Made by a program: the position numbers and the translations under genes
In this document: positions 48,213-58,709 of the stretch, one piece after another
Position numbering within the stretch: position 1 is the first letter of the stretch
Layout of the letters: every line of letters starts with the position of its first letter
The notes under the pieces: generated by a model
What the model was told of the DNA's origin: nothing
Databases searched by the model: none
The model's input: only the letters and a program-made list of their open reading frames with translations
From: Toxoplasma gondii ME49
Lineage: Eukaryota > Apicomplexa > Conoidasida > Eucoccidiorida > Sarcocystidae
NCBI RefSeq assembly: GCF_000006565.2
Contig: NC_031477.1
Location: 388,669-452,668 of the forward strand
DNA: 64,000 nucleotides
Direction of reading: 5' to 3'

Positions 48213-51200
48213 GTAAAGATATATGTATATATGCATATATGTATATATATATGTATATGTATATGAGCATGTAAACCTGTATTTAGAGAAGTGTTTTTGA
48301 GACGATCGTGACTCTCCGTTCACCCCCCCACCACCAGAAAAGTATACACATACTTACATATATATATATATATATATAAATGTCTACGTCTGTACTTGTA
48401 TGTGTGTATGTGAATCTTTGCGTAGAGAAAGACACGTTTGATTGTCCTTTTACAGGGGAAAGAAGTGTGTTTCCTTGCTTGAGAGTGAGCCTGCTTGCGC
48501 GTTTCTTTTTTTTTTCGGCTTCGCATTCAGGGCGAGAAGATCTGGGGTGGAGACTCTGACTCTTCTGTCGCTTTTCTGTTGTTTCCAGACTGACGGACGC
48601 CTCGTCGTCCAACTTGCAGCACACATCCACGAACTGAGAAGCGGCGTTCAGCAGCTACGTCCCTTTCAAGGTTTGCTGCTGGCTGCATGCAACCATCGCG
48701 TGAGTGCATGCGCTTCCTAGTTCAACCCAGGGGGAACATCCGGGAAATCAGCGAGGCCTCTCTCCTGATTTAAAAGTATCTAAAACGGAATCAACTCAGA
48801 GTTCTTTTGACAGTTGTTCGGCAAAAAGCATGTCAACGCCTAGAATGCTCACAACTGATCAATTGTTCAAGCATTCGCGTGTAAAGAAACGGCTCACATA
48901 GAATTTGAAGCATCTCCTTCATACGAGGAGAAATGTTCCTGTTGAAGGATCGTTTCACTGGAAACAAAATGAATATGCGAATAGACTTCAGTTTCAAAGG
49001 CATCGGTATTGATGTTTCGTTATACTCACAAACAACATGTTTTGGACGGAATCACTTTGTGCACCGTCCTTTCAACAGAGACTGCGTAAATTAATCGAGT
49101 TCCCTCTAGCGTGATAGGCGGTGTGTACAAGTCTTGAAGACATTCCCCGTGGTGTTGCTGATCGGCGATTACCAGCGTTTCTAATTTTACATCGAAAAAA
49201 CGCAGGAGACTGAAGAAAAAGACAACCCATAATTAGCGAAATTGGAATTTGAAATTTAATGTAGATTTCTTTGTATTTGTCCTCCTTTTGCTCAACAAGT
49301 GTTAAACCTGAATTATTCATGCCAATGTTTTTTGTAGCCTGAATTCAAAATATTTAATGCATAAAATGTATATACATAAATTATATTATGATTTCGTGAA
49401 AAATAAATTAATTTTACAACTCAAAGTGATAGTAAATTTTTAGGATAATTGCATTCGTTTGAAAATCTCATTATTCCATTATATTTAAAATCGAAGAATT
49501 ACTTTGTAATAATTGCTACTTTTCAAATTTTCCATTCAATATAAAACCTAGTTCTGGTGAAACTATATTCTTTTTAAAAACACAAGTTAAAGTCATATAA
49601 GTGATTGCGCCTCATGCTCGAGACCTCGATTCGCCGTTTGACGTCGCGACGTTTCTTCCTTTTTCGCGGAAACCTGGAAACACATATACGTGTATATGTG
49701 GATATTTGGACATAGATATATACCGATGTGTGAATGTATACATATATCTGCATATATATATATATATGCTGACATGGTTATCGTGGTGTGTAGATTTTTA
49801 TGCAGACATAAATATAAAAATATATGATATTTATATATATATATATATAGATAGATATAGATATATCTGTGTGAACGTTTATTTAGGTGTAAACGCGTTG
49901 ATGGAAAAATCAGAAGACTTGTGTGTGTCCGGTTCCGTAAATCCTCTCGCACATGTTGCAGGTGCGTCTCTTTGGCCTACGACGAGAGTTGGAGGGGGCA
50001 GCGGGTCTGGAAGCGGAGATGGAAGGAGACAGTCCTCAAGCCTCTGAGGTGCATGCAGGAGACAGAGGGCGTTCGAGCGCGGGAAGGAGACAGGGCGCGC
50101 GCGCGAGAGACAGAACGGAGGAGAAGGGGAGAGAACTCTGCGAGATGCTCAAGGCCCGTCTCGAACTTGTCTGCAGTCACTCCTCAAACGCCTTTGTTTC
50201 CAGCATGGACACATGGTAAATTCAAAGAAAGACAGCAAAATGCACTGCATTGCAACACCCTACGACGCTAAGTCTACTCCGAATCCGCTGTCTTCCAGGG
50301 CGAAGGAGAAAAATCACGAAGGTCGCGTTCCTTCGCTGTGCTCCGGAAAAAAAACAGTCAGCCGGAGGGAGAGGGAAACCAGTGAACGAAGGAGAGGCAC
50401 TGAAGAAAAAAGAAAAAAAGCAATGCAGACCCAACGTATCCTTCAAATGCTACTGTAGGTTCAAGCGTACTCGATTCAAGCATGCATATATATGTGTGTA
50501 CATATATATATATATATATATGCATGTATAACTTCTGCAGCTGTCTGTGTCCGTGAATTGACGGGTGAGATGCAAGATATGAAGAGGGACAAGAAAACTG
50601 ACACGTAGGAGTGAAGAAGCTGAGTTTCGGCTTCTCTCCCTTTCTCTTTGCCTCTCTCTGTGTCGCGTCCCCGATAGATCAGAAGGCGTCGTCTTTTTCG
50701 CTGTTTTTTTCTAATTTCAATGGAATTTTTGTTTTTTTCAGGCATGACGAGATCGTGTGCCTCGGGGACATGGTCGCTTCGGCGGTGCTTTTGCGTTTCT
50801 CGCCGAAAGACAATGCGTTCAAAGAGATCGCCCGCGACACAAACGCATGCTGGACCCTGTCAGTCGCTCGACCCTACACCGCATCAGAGAAAAAGCATTC
50901 CAGTTACTGTTTCTGTCTCTCTTGTTCTGTCCGTTGTTTACTCTTTTGATCTCTCTCGTGTTCGCTCGCGTTTTTCTTCTCTGGACTCGGGAGGACGCCT
51001 GAGTGAGTCGAGGACGCGAAACGTTTCTCGTCCCTGCATGCGCGCTTTCATTTGCGTCGCGGCGAGGCGTCCGCAGAAGAGGCAGAGAGGACTGTCTTTC
51101 GTCTCTCTCCTAGGCGTTTAACCTCTGTAGCAGTTGAAGCTACGGTTCGTGAAGCTGTGAACGTTTTTCTGCTTGCTTCGGAGGGCGCCTGATGCGCCAC

Positions 51201-53367
51201 ACAGATGCCGTGTCTCCGTCTCTTCGAAATGTCTCTCGCGGAAGCGACGGTGGAAGACAAACTCTGAGAGTCCGAGAAGCGTTTTTTTTTCTGGCAGGAA
51301 CAGCAGTCCACTGGGGAGTCGGTGTACAGAAGAAGAATGCGGTCGCTTGTAGCTTGCTTTGATTAAAGTCCGGTTCAGAAGAACAGGAAACGCATCGCGT
51401 CCAGAACTTGTCTCCAGAGAGTGTCTGATCAGAAGGCGTGCTGCGGCTGAACTGCATGCGAGACTGTTCGGGTGACTCGACTGGTTTTTTCCGCTTGTAC
51501 GACAGGTCTCTCCGCATTGCGTTTCCAGCTGTGCAGTCTCTGTTTTTTTTTCGATTGGCGTCTCCAGTTCTGGCCGTCGGGCCGTTTCTTCTTCTCCTTT
51601 CTCATGGTTCTCCGAACTTCTGACACTGAGTCTGGCCGCAGCTCGAGCGTGGACGATGACCTCGGCTGCTGAGTCTGGTGCTGCTTCTCGACATCTGCCA
51701 ATGCACAGATACGTTCCTCTTCTTCTTTCTCTGCAGAGCTGTCTCCTGTCTGTCTCCGAATTTGCACTACTTGGCCGACGCCGACCGGAACATATGGCTG
51801 CTGGAAAGGGCGTCTCTGCTTGGATCCGAAGGCCGGAGAGAAGAAGGCGTCCCCTCCACTCGTCCTAACTTCCCCGCAGAAACTGTTGAAGAGTGCAGCA
51901 TCTGCCATCAGGCACCAGCCGCGGGGGGATGCCTCTGCAGTGGCGTTTGCGTGAGGATGTCTGGCGTCTCGTACATCCACGTCGGAGTGTCGATCAACAA
52001 GTTCATTTCCTTTCCGACTCACCAGCACCGCACATCCGCGCTCGTCTCGCCGGCGTCCAGAGCGGAGGCCAGCCGGAGCGACAGCCGCCAGGCGGACGCA
52101 GATCCGCGCTCTGAGGCGCATGCAGAGCAGAACGGCGAGAAGGGTGGAGAGAGGACGAGGAAGAGGGGGCGGACAGCGCCGGCGGGGGGGACAGGAAGGC
52201 GCGGAAGAGGCGCAGAGGAGACAAACGAGCTGCTCGGACGAAGAGGGAGGAGAGGCATGGAGACGGAGCTGAGCAAAGTTGTCGTCGGAGAGAACTCAAA
52301 ACTGTGGGCAAGCTCAGAAGGCGCCATTGGACATCTCCTGCAAATTCCAGACGAACAGACCTTCGCGCGCCTCGCCGTCCTTCAAGACGCCGTCACCAAA
52401 GTCACGAAATCGATCGGGAGTAAGCGGCCAGTGTGAGCCCACCGGGAACCACCGCGACAGGAGGGAAAGGGAGAAAAGAAGAGAACAGTTGCAGCAGAGA
52501 GAGACAGAGAGAAGACGCGAGAGAGAGAAGCCGCGAGAGAGAGAGAAGCCGCGAGTCGGAACAACTCGCGTAGGCTGACCCCGAGTCCGCAGTGAGCTCG
52601 ACAGATAGAAGGAAGGGGACAAGCTCTTTTGCACAGCCAGCAGTTGGATTCTCGCAGCCGCAGTCTTGTCGGCATTTTTTCTGCGGGTGTGTGCAAGACT
52701 GTCTAGCGCATTGCTGCTTTGTTAATCTGCAGAGCTCAGCGCAGTAGCCTTCCACAGCGTGAAAGTGGGTACGGCCACAGTCCCCAGCAAAGGTTTTATC
52801 GACGGAGACATTCTGGAAAGGTTTCTCGAGTTCCCGCCGTCGGTCCAGAGATCTGTCTACGAGATGGCGCAACTGTGAGTCGAGCAACAGCAAGTTGGCG
52901 GATTCGTTTCCTCCTTTCTCTGTCTTTTTCTGCCTCTTGCCTCTTCCTCTTCTCGCTTTCCGCCGTGGGCGTCCTTCTCGTCGTCTTCTCGTTCTTCTCC
53001 GTCTCCGCTTCTCTTCGTTCTGTTCTTCCTTGTTTGCCTCTGTCCACGGCAGTCTTCCTTTCCGGTTCTCCGTCGCTTATTCTGCGTTCCTTCTGGTCTC
53101 TGCTCCCGCTCTTCTTCTTCGAGCGCTCCTTTCTTCTCGCTTCAGTCGCGACCCTCCCCCTCCCCTGCGACCTCTGCTGCACTGCCGTCGCCTTTTTCCG
53201 TCCGTCACGGCGGCGGTTCAGTCTCCACCTGTACGTCATCGTTTCCTTTTGTCTTTTTGCCTCTCTTTCTTCTCTGGCTCCTCAGCAACGGCCGGATTGC
53301 ACACTTGACGCTGCCTCCGCTCGAGAAAGTCGTACAGGAAATCGAGGAACTGCAGAGGCGGCACTGA
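38789..53367 (+). CDS. DDB1: DDB1, damaged-DNA-binding protein 1 / CRL4 adaptor
   Basis: Fifteen exons: 38789-39436, 39843-40917, 41217-41827, 42578-42902, 43678-44027, 44700-45285, 45808-46242, 46771-47276, 47752-48075, 48589-48699, 49962-50215, 50742-50858, 51737-52419, 52733-52874 and 53286-53367. They total 6249 nt, 2082 residues, and every phase closes. The human protein is 1140 residues. DDB1 blocks occur in order: YFVTSQQPG at the N-terminus; VFLLGDVSGQIYMLML; LSYLGNGILFVAS; FPNLGPIVDCCL; VLPSAVRVVDP; LLFVDPLTCVVEG; FKEIARDTNACW; and KGFIDGDILERFLEF with the final helices. It should form three beta-propellers that tether substrate receptors to cullin 4, in ubiquitination, DNA repair and cell-cycle control. 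Extra length is Ser-, Glu- or Arg-rich inserts between blades, including poly-Ser. ATG 38789 is chosen because DDB1 similarity starts there. Exons 4 and 5 are the least certain: an alternative phase-0 pair (donor 43100, acceptor 43635) would add a Lys/Arg-rich block. Confidence 0.93.
42900..43110 (+). repeat. purine-only low-complexity tract, intron 4 or basic coding insert
   Basis: About 200 bases of almost pure A/G. In frame it would encode a Lys/Arg/Glu-rich block. In the preferred model it is the 5' end of intron 4 of DDB1 (donor GTGGAG at 42903). With the GTAAGG donor at 43100 it would be translated. Confidence 0.7.
46893..47087 (+). repeat. coding TCT/TCA/TCC microsatellite (poly-Ser) in DDB1
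   Basis: About 65 serine codons, broken by a few Ala, Tyr and Phe codons, in DDB1 exon 8 (residues about 1384-1450). The tract sits between segments that align to consecutive propeller strands, so it is probably a long disordered surface loop. The triplet repeat is likely length-polymorphic. Confidence 0.9.
47280..47400 (+). repeat. GAGAGAAGAAAGAGAGCGGG tandem repeat in DDB1 intron 8
   Basis: Several imperfect units of roughly 20 nt, purine-rich, starting directly after the GTAAGC donor at 47277. The frame remains open through it, but DDB1 similarity stops at the donor. Confidence 0.75.
48180..48262. repeat. (TA)n microsatellite in DDB1 intron 9
   Basis: A TATATG/TATATA run of about 80 bases. 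A second shorter (TA)n tract lies at 48356-48381 in the same intron. Confidence 0.9.
48900..49605. other. organelle-like DNA insert inside DDB1 intron 10
   Basis: Composition changes abruptly inside the intron spanning 48700-49961. About 48900-49200 is moderate in GC and contains an antisense small-subunit rRNA signature. About 49230-49600 is close to 80% A+T with no repeat structure, unlike the surrounding introns, and resembles apicoplast DNA in composition. Nuclear copies of mitochondrial and plastid DNA are known to be common in T. gondii. Insert borders are estimates. Stop codons in all frames argue against a functional gene. The link to a particular organelle is inference. Confidence 0.65.
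49109..49192 (-). pseudogene. nuclear copy of organellar SSU rRNA 3'-domain fragment
   Basis: The plus strand reads GGCGGTGTGTACAAG, then after 26 bases GCTGATCGGCGATTACCAGCG. These are the reverse complement of the universal 3' minor domain of 16S-type rRNA (E. coli, antisense: GGCGGTGTGTACAAG and TCTGATCCACGATTACTAGCG), with the same spacing. The rRNA sense strand is therefore minus. The usual CCCGTCA after the CCGC core is CTATCA here, so it is not nuclear 18S and is more diverged than a plastid gene should be. A mitochondrial rRNA fragment is the likeliest source, since apicomplexan mitochondrial rRNAs are fragmented. Lying in an intron and among AT-rich debris, it is presumed non-functional. 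Confidence 0.7.
49680..49867. repeat. (TA)n-rich tract in DDB1 intron 10
   Basis: Interrupted ATATAC, TATATG and GATATA runs between the organelle-like insert and the acceptor at 49961. Confidence 0.85.
50485..50530. repeat. (TA)n microsatellite in DDB1 intron 11
   Basis: A TA run flanked on both sides by GCATGC/TGCATG-type hexamers. Confidence 0.9.
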
Positions 53368-54446
53368 GAGGACGTTTCGCCTTTCTCTCGACAGACACTA
53401 AGTCCGAGAGCTTCCTTTTGTCGTCTGCAGTCGCTGCCCAACTAACACTGAAACAGCTCCACTCGGAATTTCTTCAACGGAAAATGGAGACGCCTGACAC
53501 CTGCAACAGCCTGAAACTACGAATGTCTACAAATGGAGATACATACGCATATATACATATAAACATATACATATAAACATATACATATATATGTATATGA
53601 TGTGTGTATGCGTATGCCCAAGCGTATGTATGAGTGTGTGCAGTTAAAGGCCTGTAAGCGTATAGAGGTACTGAGTAGGCATGTGCATGTGCTTAGCTAT
53701 ATCCTTGTGTGTGTGTGTGATTTGGGGGAGGGGGCGCAAGGAAAAGAGTCTTTCTCCGCGGATTTGGGGACCGAAATCCTGGGGTTTTCGGGGATGCGTG
53801 GAATGCTGGAGACCGGCGAAACCTTGTATCGTGGTTCGTTGCTGGGGAAGTGGAACTGGTGGGTGCCTGAAACGTCAAACATCGACGAAAAGGAGATGGG
53901 TCTCCGCGCGCGTCTATGAGGAGGCACAAAGATGGGAGAAATAAACGAAATAAGGACATGACGAGTGACGAGCGAAGAGGTGCAGAGGCGTTGAGAGAGA
54001 GACCGATGTTAATCGATTTTCTTCCACGCGAAAACACCCTTCTCGCTGTTTCGGACGAGGGAGACAGCCTGCTGAGACACAACTGCTTGCGGCCGCCACC
54101 GCTGTTCTCAGGCGTCACTCGCCTCCCCACACCCTCAAAAGCGCCGCGAAAACTCTAGGGAGCTGCATGCGCAGAGCAAGCGGCAAAGAAGGAAAAGCAG
54201 CGAAGGAGAAAACTGGACAGAAAGACAATCTACACGGCAAACACGCAAAGTCTGCTTGTCTACACTTCAGTAGAAAAAACAAAGCTGATGACACACACAC
54301 CCAGGCCAGTAATTTTAACCTATGGAAGTGCATTTCGAGTCACGATCTTCAAATTCTGTATATCTATATCTATATATATACTTTTATCCATACATTGATC
54401 TATAATATATATAGTTTTAATGTGTATACGCGTATATATACATAAA

Positions 54447-54491
<45 letters not shown>

Positions 54492-55469
54492 ATACGTACA
54501 CGCTAGTTAGGTTTGATGTTGTGCGAAGAAGGAATGTCAGTGACCTTGATATTCTTGGTTTGAGTGAATAGGTTATGTTCAGTTAATTCTTTTTCTACAA
54601 AGTGCAGCATTTTTTCTTTGCTCTGTTAGCACGATGTCAAGTGCAAGGAGGAGAGTGCTTGCGTACAAAAATGCTTGGAGAGATAAGGCGCATGAGGAGT
54701 GCGCCTCTGTAAGGATCTGTCTTCACTGAGTGTCGGGGCAACCGCCGGGCGCGGGAGTGACGCGCTTTCGAGGTTTTTCTCAGAAAAAAATGAAAACTCT
54801 CTGGGATGGTCTTTCGAAGCCTTTTTCACCGAAGAGAGGTACACATAGCGTCGCTTCTCCTCAAGGAAGGCGCGTCCGCTGGCTTCTGATGTGAGTGGAG
54901 ACAGTTGCATCTCGGGTGTTCTGTGGCTTCGAGTGGAGACGCGAACCGCTCCGTGGACGTTTTTCCTCCTCTTTCCCGGATGCTTGCTTAGACTGAAGCG
55001 GAGACTTCCCCGTCGAAGAAATCGACTCTTTGAAATGCCAACAGTCAACAATCCGAGCAGGCGCGAAAAAGTAGTTTGTTTCTGATGGGGAACGCGACAA
55101 AAGGGAGAGATGGTCAGAGGCACCTGCGTGGAAAGGAGAGATTTCACCAGAGGAAAAGTGAGGGGGAAGTCGCAAGTGAAGAGTGACAGGACGGCCCACC
55201 GCACCTTCGGCTTCCTCGCCTCTCCGGATTTCTCTGCTTCTCGATAGTTCCCGTTTCTCTTCTGTTCATAGCTCCGTTGAGTCACCGAAAAAAGCACAAT
55301 CTTTCTCTTCCATACCCTCTCCTTTTCTTTCTTCTTTCTTCTGCCTTTTCTTTCCTCTTCCACTCGTTCCTTCTCGCGCGGACTCCATCACTCCTTTTGT
55401 CCGCGCTGCTCCAGTCCCCCCTTCTTTCCTTCGCCATCTTCTGCTCCTTCGTTCTCCGTCTGCTCTCCT
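53368..55469. other. convergent 3' region of DDB1 and the ABM-like gene
   Basis: Downstream of both neighbouring genes. It contains several TA/CATATA runs (53541-53605) and a long AT-rich tract. Open frames on either strand (for example 55363-54626 minus, which has only a GTG start) show no conserved features and are more likely UTR. Confidence 0.55.
54357..54488. repeat. long (TA)n microsatellite in 3' intergenic DNA
   Basis: The longest TA tract in the window, with a final run of roughly 45 uninterrupted alternating bases. It lies between two converging genes. Confidence 0.9.
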
Positions 55470-56255
55470 TCACTGAATGATCCGAACAAGCGAATCATCC
55501 ACGACGATCTCGTACTCTGCCTTCTCCGCTTCCACGCACATCGCCGCTACATCGCTCGCGTCTCTGGCGCGTTCTTTCTCGCGCTCGCTCGCGTCTCCGA
55601 ACCACTGTCGCAGCTGAATGTAGTCTGGCGGGTGCGGCGCTCCTTCTCTGCCCCTCTGCTCGGTCTCTGCGCCTTCTTCGCGGCCTCCCGACGGGCGTCC
55701 CTTCGTTCTTTCCTCCGCCGCGCGCGGAGCAGAAGCGTCTCCCAAGACGCCGCGTCTCTCCGTCGCTCGAGGTCCCGGAGAGACGAAAGGGAAGACCTGA
55801 GGCTGCTGCGGAGAGAGACGGTAAATCTGCGTCCACGAGTATCCCGGCAAACGCTGCACCGCACGAGCTCCCCTGTTCCACTCTTGCTCGAATGCCTTGC
55901 GCGCTTGCCTCCACTCTTGGACCTTCTCCTCGCTCCCTACTGAAGAAGAAGAAGGAGAAGAAGACGAAGGAGGAGAAGAAGAAGGAGAAGAAGAAGAGGA
56001 AGAGGAAGGCGCAGAAGAAGAGAGGGACGGAGTGTGGGGAAGAGTGTAGAAGGTGACGTGGACGTTTCGGTTTAAATCTCCTTCAGCAAGGCGTCTTTGT
56101 CGTTCTGCCTTTCCTACGAAGTAGCCGGCGACTGCGCCAAGAACAACGAAAGTTGCATTCTTCGTAAAGAGAGAAGAGTTCGCGTAGCCGTGACGCAGAG
56201 CCTCGAACCGCTGCCGAAGCAGGTACGGGAGGTCTCCAAGCGAAGACGCCGGCAT
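55470..56255 (-). CDS. single-pass membrane protein with ABM-like domain
   Basis: A 261-residue protein with ATG at 56255. A CTGTAG immediately upstream on the minus strand, after a pyrimidine tract, looks like a splice acceptor, so the 5' UTR or an upstream coding exon may be spliced. One helix near the N-terminus (ATFVVLGAVAGYFVGKAERQ, about 34-53) could anchor it in a membrane; mitochondria are plausible but unproven. After a Ser/Pro-rich linker, the order of elements recalls antibiotic-biosynthesis-monooxygenase (dimeric alpha/beta barrel) domains. These are a strand (HVTFYTLP), a long helix with WRQARKAFEQEW, the PGYSWTQIYRL turn-strand, FPFVS, IQLRQWF, and a final YEIVVDDSL strand. ABM domains bind haem or small metabolites in many proteins. 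A charged insert of about 50 residues interrupts it. Function is unknown. Confidence 0.75.
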   Translation of the reverse strand: MPASSLGDLPYLLRQRFEALRHGYANSSLFTKNATFVVLGAVAGYFVGKAERQRRLAEGDLNRNVHVTFYTLPHTPSLSSSAPSSSSSSSPSSSPPSSSSPSSSSVGSEEKVQEWRQARKAFEQEWNRGARAVQRLPGYSWTQIYRLSPQQPQVFPFVSPGPRATERRGVLGDASAPRAAEERTKGRPSGGREEGAETEQRGREGAPHPPDYIQLRQWFGDASEREKERARDASDVAAMCVEAEKAEYEIVVDDSLVRIIQ

Positions 56256-58709
56256 AGCTACAGAGAAGGGGACGCAAAACGGGGAAGTCAGAATACCCCG
56301 CAGAGACGAGAAAAGCGAGGGAAAAAAGGAGAAAAAAAGGAGAAAAGAGAGAGAAGAGAGAAAAGAGAGAGAAGAGAGAGAAGAAAAGCTAGGGAGAAGG
56401 AGGAGAAGGAAACGTGGAACGTCGAAAGAAAGAAGGAAGGCGCAAATGCAGGGACTGGAAGACGAAAAACACTTGAAGGCTGGCAGATCACGAGTCTTGC
56501 ATAGACAAACGAAAGATGAGAAATGAGAGAAGAGATAACAGCTGGAGGAAAAGGCACAAAGAAGTGGAGGGACAGACGCCAGTGAGATTAAGAGTTGAAT
56601 CTTGAATCAGAAGCAGGGCCGGAGACAGAGAAACAGGGTCCTATTTGCCTTAACAAACACTACAAGCCGCAATCTTCTCCTTCTCCTGTCCTCCCTCTTG
56701 TTTTCGCTTTTGTTCTCTCGCCTTTTCTCCCGAGGTGTAATTTGACAGAAAGCATCGCAAGCCGTTCGTCCGAGAGTCTTGACACTCTGCGGGGAGTCGA
56801 GGCGCTCGCGGGAAGTCGACGAAACCGAAGCGTTTCCCCGATGAAAACTGGGGAGAAGATGGAACAGAGAAGGCCAGTTCTTCTTCTCTTTGATTTCTTC
56901 TCTTCTTCTTTTCTTCTCTTTAAGTCGTGGTATTCCTTTTGTTGCTCGTCTTCCTCGCTTCAAGTCTGCTTCGCTTCTTCAGTCTTTCATTGCCCGCGTC
57001 GTCGAAGAACTTGGAAACTCCGCGAGGGCCGTGGAGAAGAGGAGAGAGAGGGGAAGAGATGCATTTCTCGAATGCCTTGTCTTCTGTTGTGTCCTCTTTT
57101 TCTCGGGCAAGCCCCCCGGCGTTTTCTCGCGTTTCCACCGGAGGAGTCTCGGCTCGGAGAAGGCAGCTGGGAACGTTTCGGCGAAGGTGAGAGTGCACTC
57201 GGAGGGGAAGAAAACGCGCACAAACGGAGCCTAGAGCCTTCAGACCTTCTGCATTTTCTTCCTTCTCTGCTGTTCGCCTTGCGCGGCTTTTTTCGCCTTT
57301 TCTCTTTCCGTTCACGGGCCATGAGAGAAGAGACTTCCTCAACTGCATGCGCAGAGACAGCGTCCGCGAAGAGCGCGCCTGGGTACATCACCGCCAGTGT
57401 CTTGTTCTTGCGCGCGCCGTCACTCCTGTGTGTGTCTCTCGCTCTCGCTTTGCGAAATCTTCTCAGAATTCAGCTTTCGACGCAACTGCCTCCTCGTCCC
57501 CAGAGACTGTGTCTCGCTGCGCCGTCCGCTGCTCGCTTCCTCGCGTCGATTCTGCAAGGAGACACCGTCGGAGACACACGCGGCGAAGAATCGCTTCGGC
57601 ACAGAGAGCAAAAAAGACGCCGAGCAGTCGCGGAAAGAGTGGACCTGAGAGAAGGCGAACTGAGGAGAAGAACTTGGAAAGTCGCAGACAAAACAAATGT
57701 GAAGACGCAGAGGCCGCGCCTTGCTGTCACAGGGGAGACTTTGTCCGTCGGTCAACAAGAAGGGGGCTCTCTGCCGCGCGCGCCGGACTCGCGTTCGTCT
57801 CAGGCGAACGTGTGACCGTCTTCGCTTTTCTTCATGTTTCAAGGATCTCTCTCTTGTCCTTGCTTTGCTTGTCTCATGATTTTTCTCGTCGACTCGCATT
57901 CGACTGTCTCGACCTCCTCGGATAAAAGAGAGTGACCCTTCCCTACACCTCTCCCCGCGGACTCAAGAAGCGTCTCCGTCCGACTCTTGTTCTCTCCTCC
58001 ACCTTTCTTCTCTTCTCCATCTATCTTCTCTTCTCCATCTATCTTCTTCTTCATCTTTCTGCCTCTCCATCTTTTTTTGCTCGATCTCTCGCGCCTTCAA
58101 ATCTTCTCCTTAGCCTCCTCTCTTCTTCCTCTTCTCCTCGGTCTTCGCTCTCTTCTCTTGTCGCACTCTTGTCCTCTCTCCTTTCGTCTTTCGATCTCTC
58201 TTCTTCTCCACACCCGTCTTCTTCTCGCGTCTCCTGTCTGGCCCTCCTTCTCGCCTCGCTGGCTCGCAAGGCCAACGGCGACTGCGTGTAAAGCCTCCTG
58301 GAGGAGAACCGGGATGGCGAATTCGTAAATACAGGAGGAAAGAGAGAGGAAGAAAGAGTAAAAAAGAGAGAAGACGAGAGAGAGACACGAGAGGGAGAAA
58401 GGGGGAGAGAAGAGGAAAGAAAGACAGGACAGAGGGAGACGGAGAAACGGGAAGCCTCTACACTGGGGAGGCATGTGCGGACAAAGACTTTGTTCAAAGA
58501 AAAGGTGCAGAGACGAGAGCAAGGAAAAACCAAGAGAGATGGATAAAAAGACAGAGGAAGCTTCGTTGCCTTCTTGCGCTGCAGAGGAGGGACTTGAGGA
58601 AGGAACGCTTTTTCTCTGAAGTCATCAGAACCCCCGCCTTTTTCTATTCTTCGTCCTTTGGTTTGGCTCGGCCATCGTCTTGTCAGACGGCTCTGTTTTT
58701 TCTTTGATC
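56256..58709. other. divergent promoter/5' UTR region
   Basis: Separates the minus-strand ABM-like gene from the plus-strand multipass gene, so it holds both promoters. It carries a purine tract (56290-56420) and a pyrimidine tract (57990-58240), probably 5' UTR or intron of each gene. A long plus frame (56595-57815) starts with TTG, has no domain-like region and alternates hydrophobic and basic low complexity, so I do not call it a gene. Confidence 0.5.

Noticed and set aside
47602..48266. Alternative open frames over DDB1 exon 9 and intron 9
   Set aside because: They are shadows of exon 47752-48075, whose frame alone aligns with DDB1.
49072..49320. 82-codon minus frame in the organelle-like insert
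   Set aside because: It runs through the antisense rRNA signature, so it cannot be an intact organellar protein gene; upstream frame has stops.
54626..55363. 245-codon minus-strand frame downstream of the ABM-like gene
   Set aside because: GTG start only, no recognisable features; position fits 3' UTR.
56595..57815. Long plus-strand open frame (about 406 codons)
   Set aside because: Starts only with TTG, has no domain-like or conserved-looking segment, alternates basic and hydrophobic low complexity, and lies in the divergent promoter region of two better supported genes.
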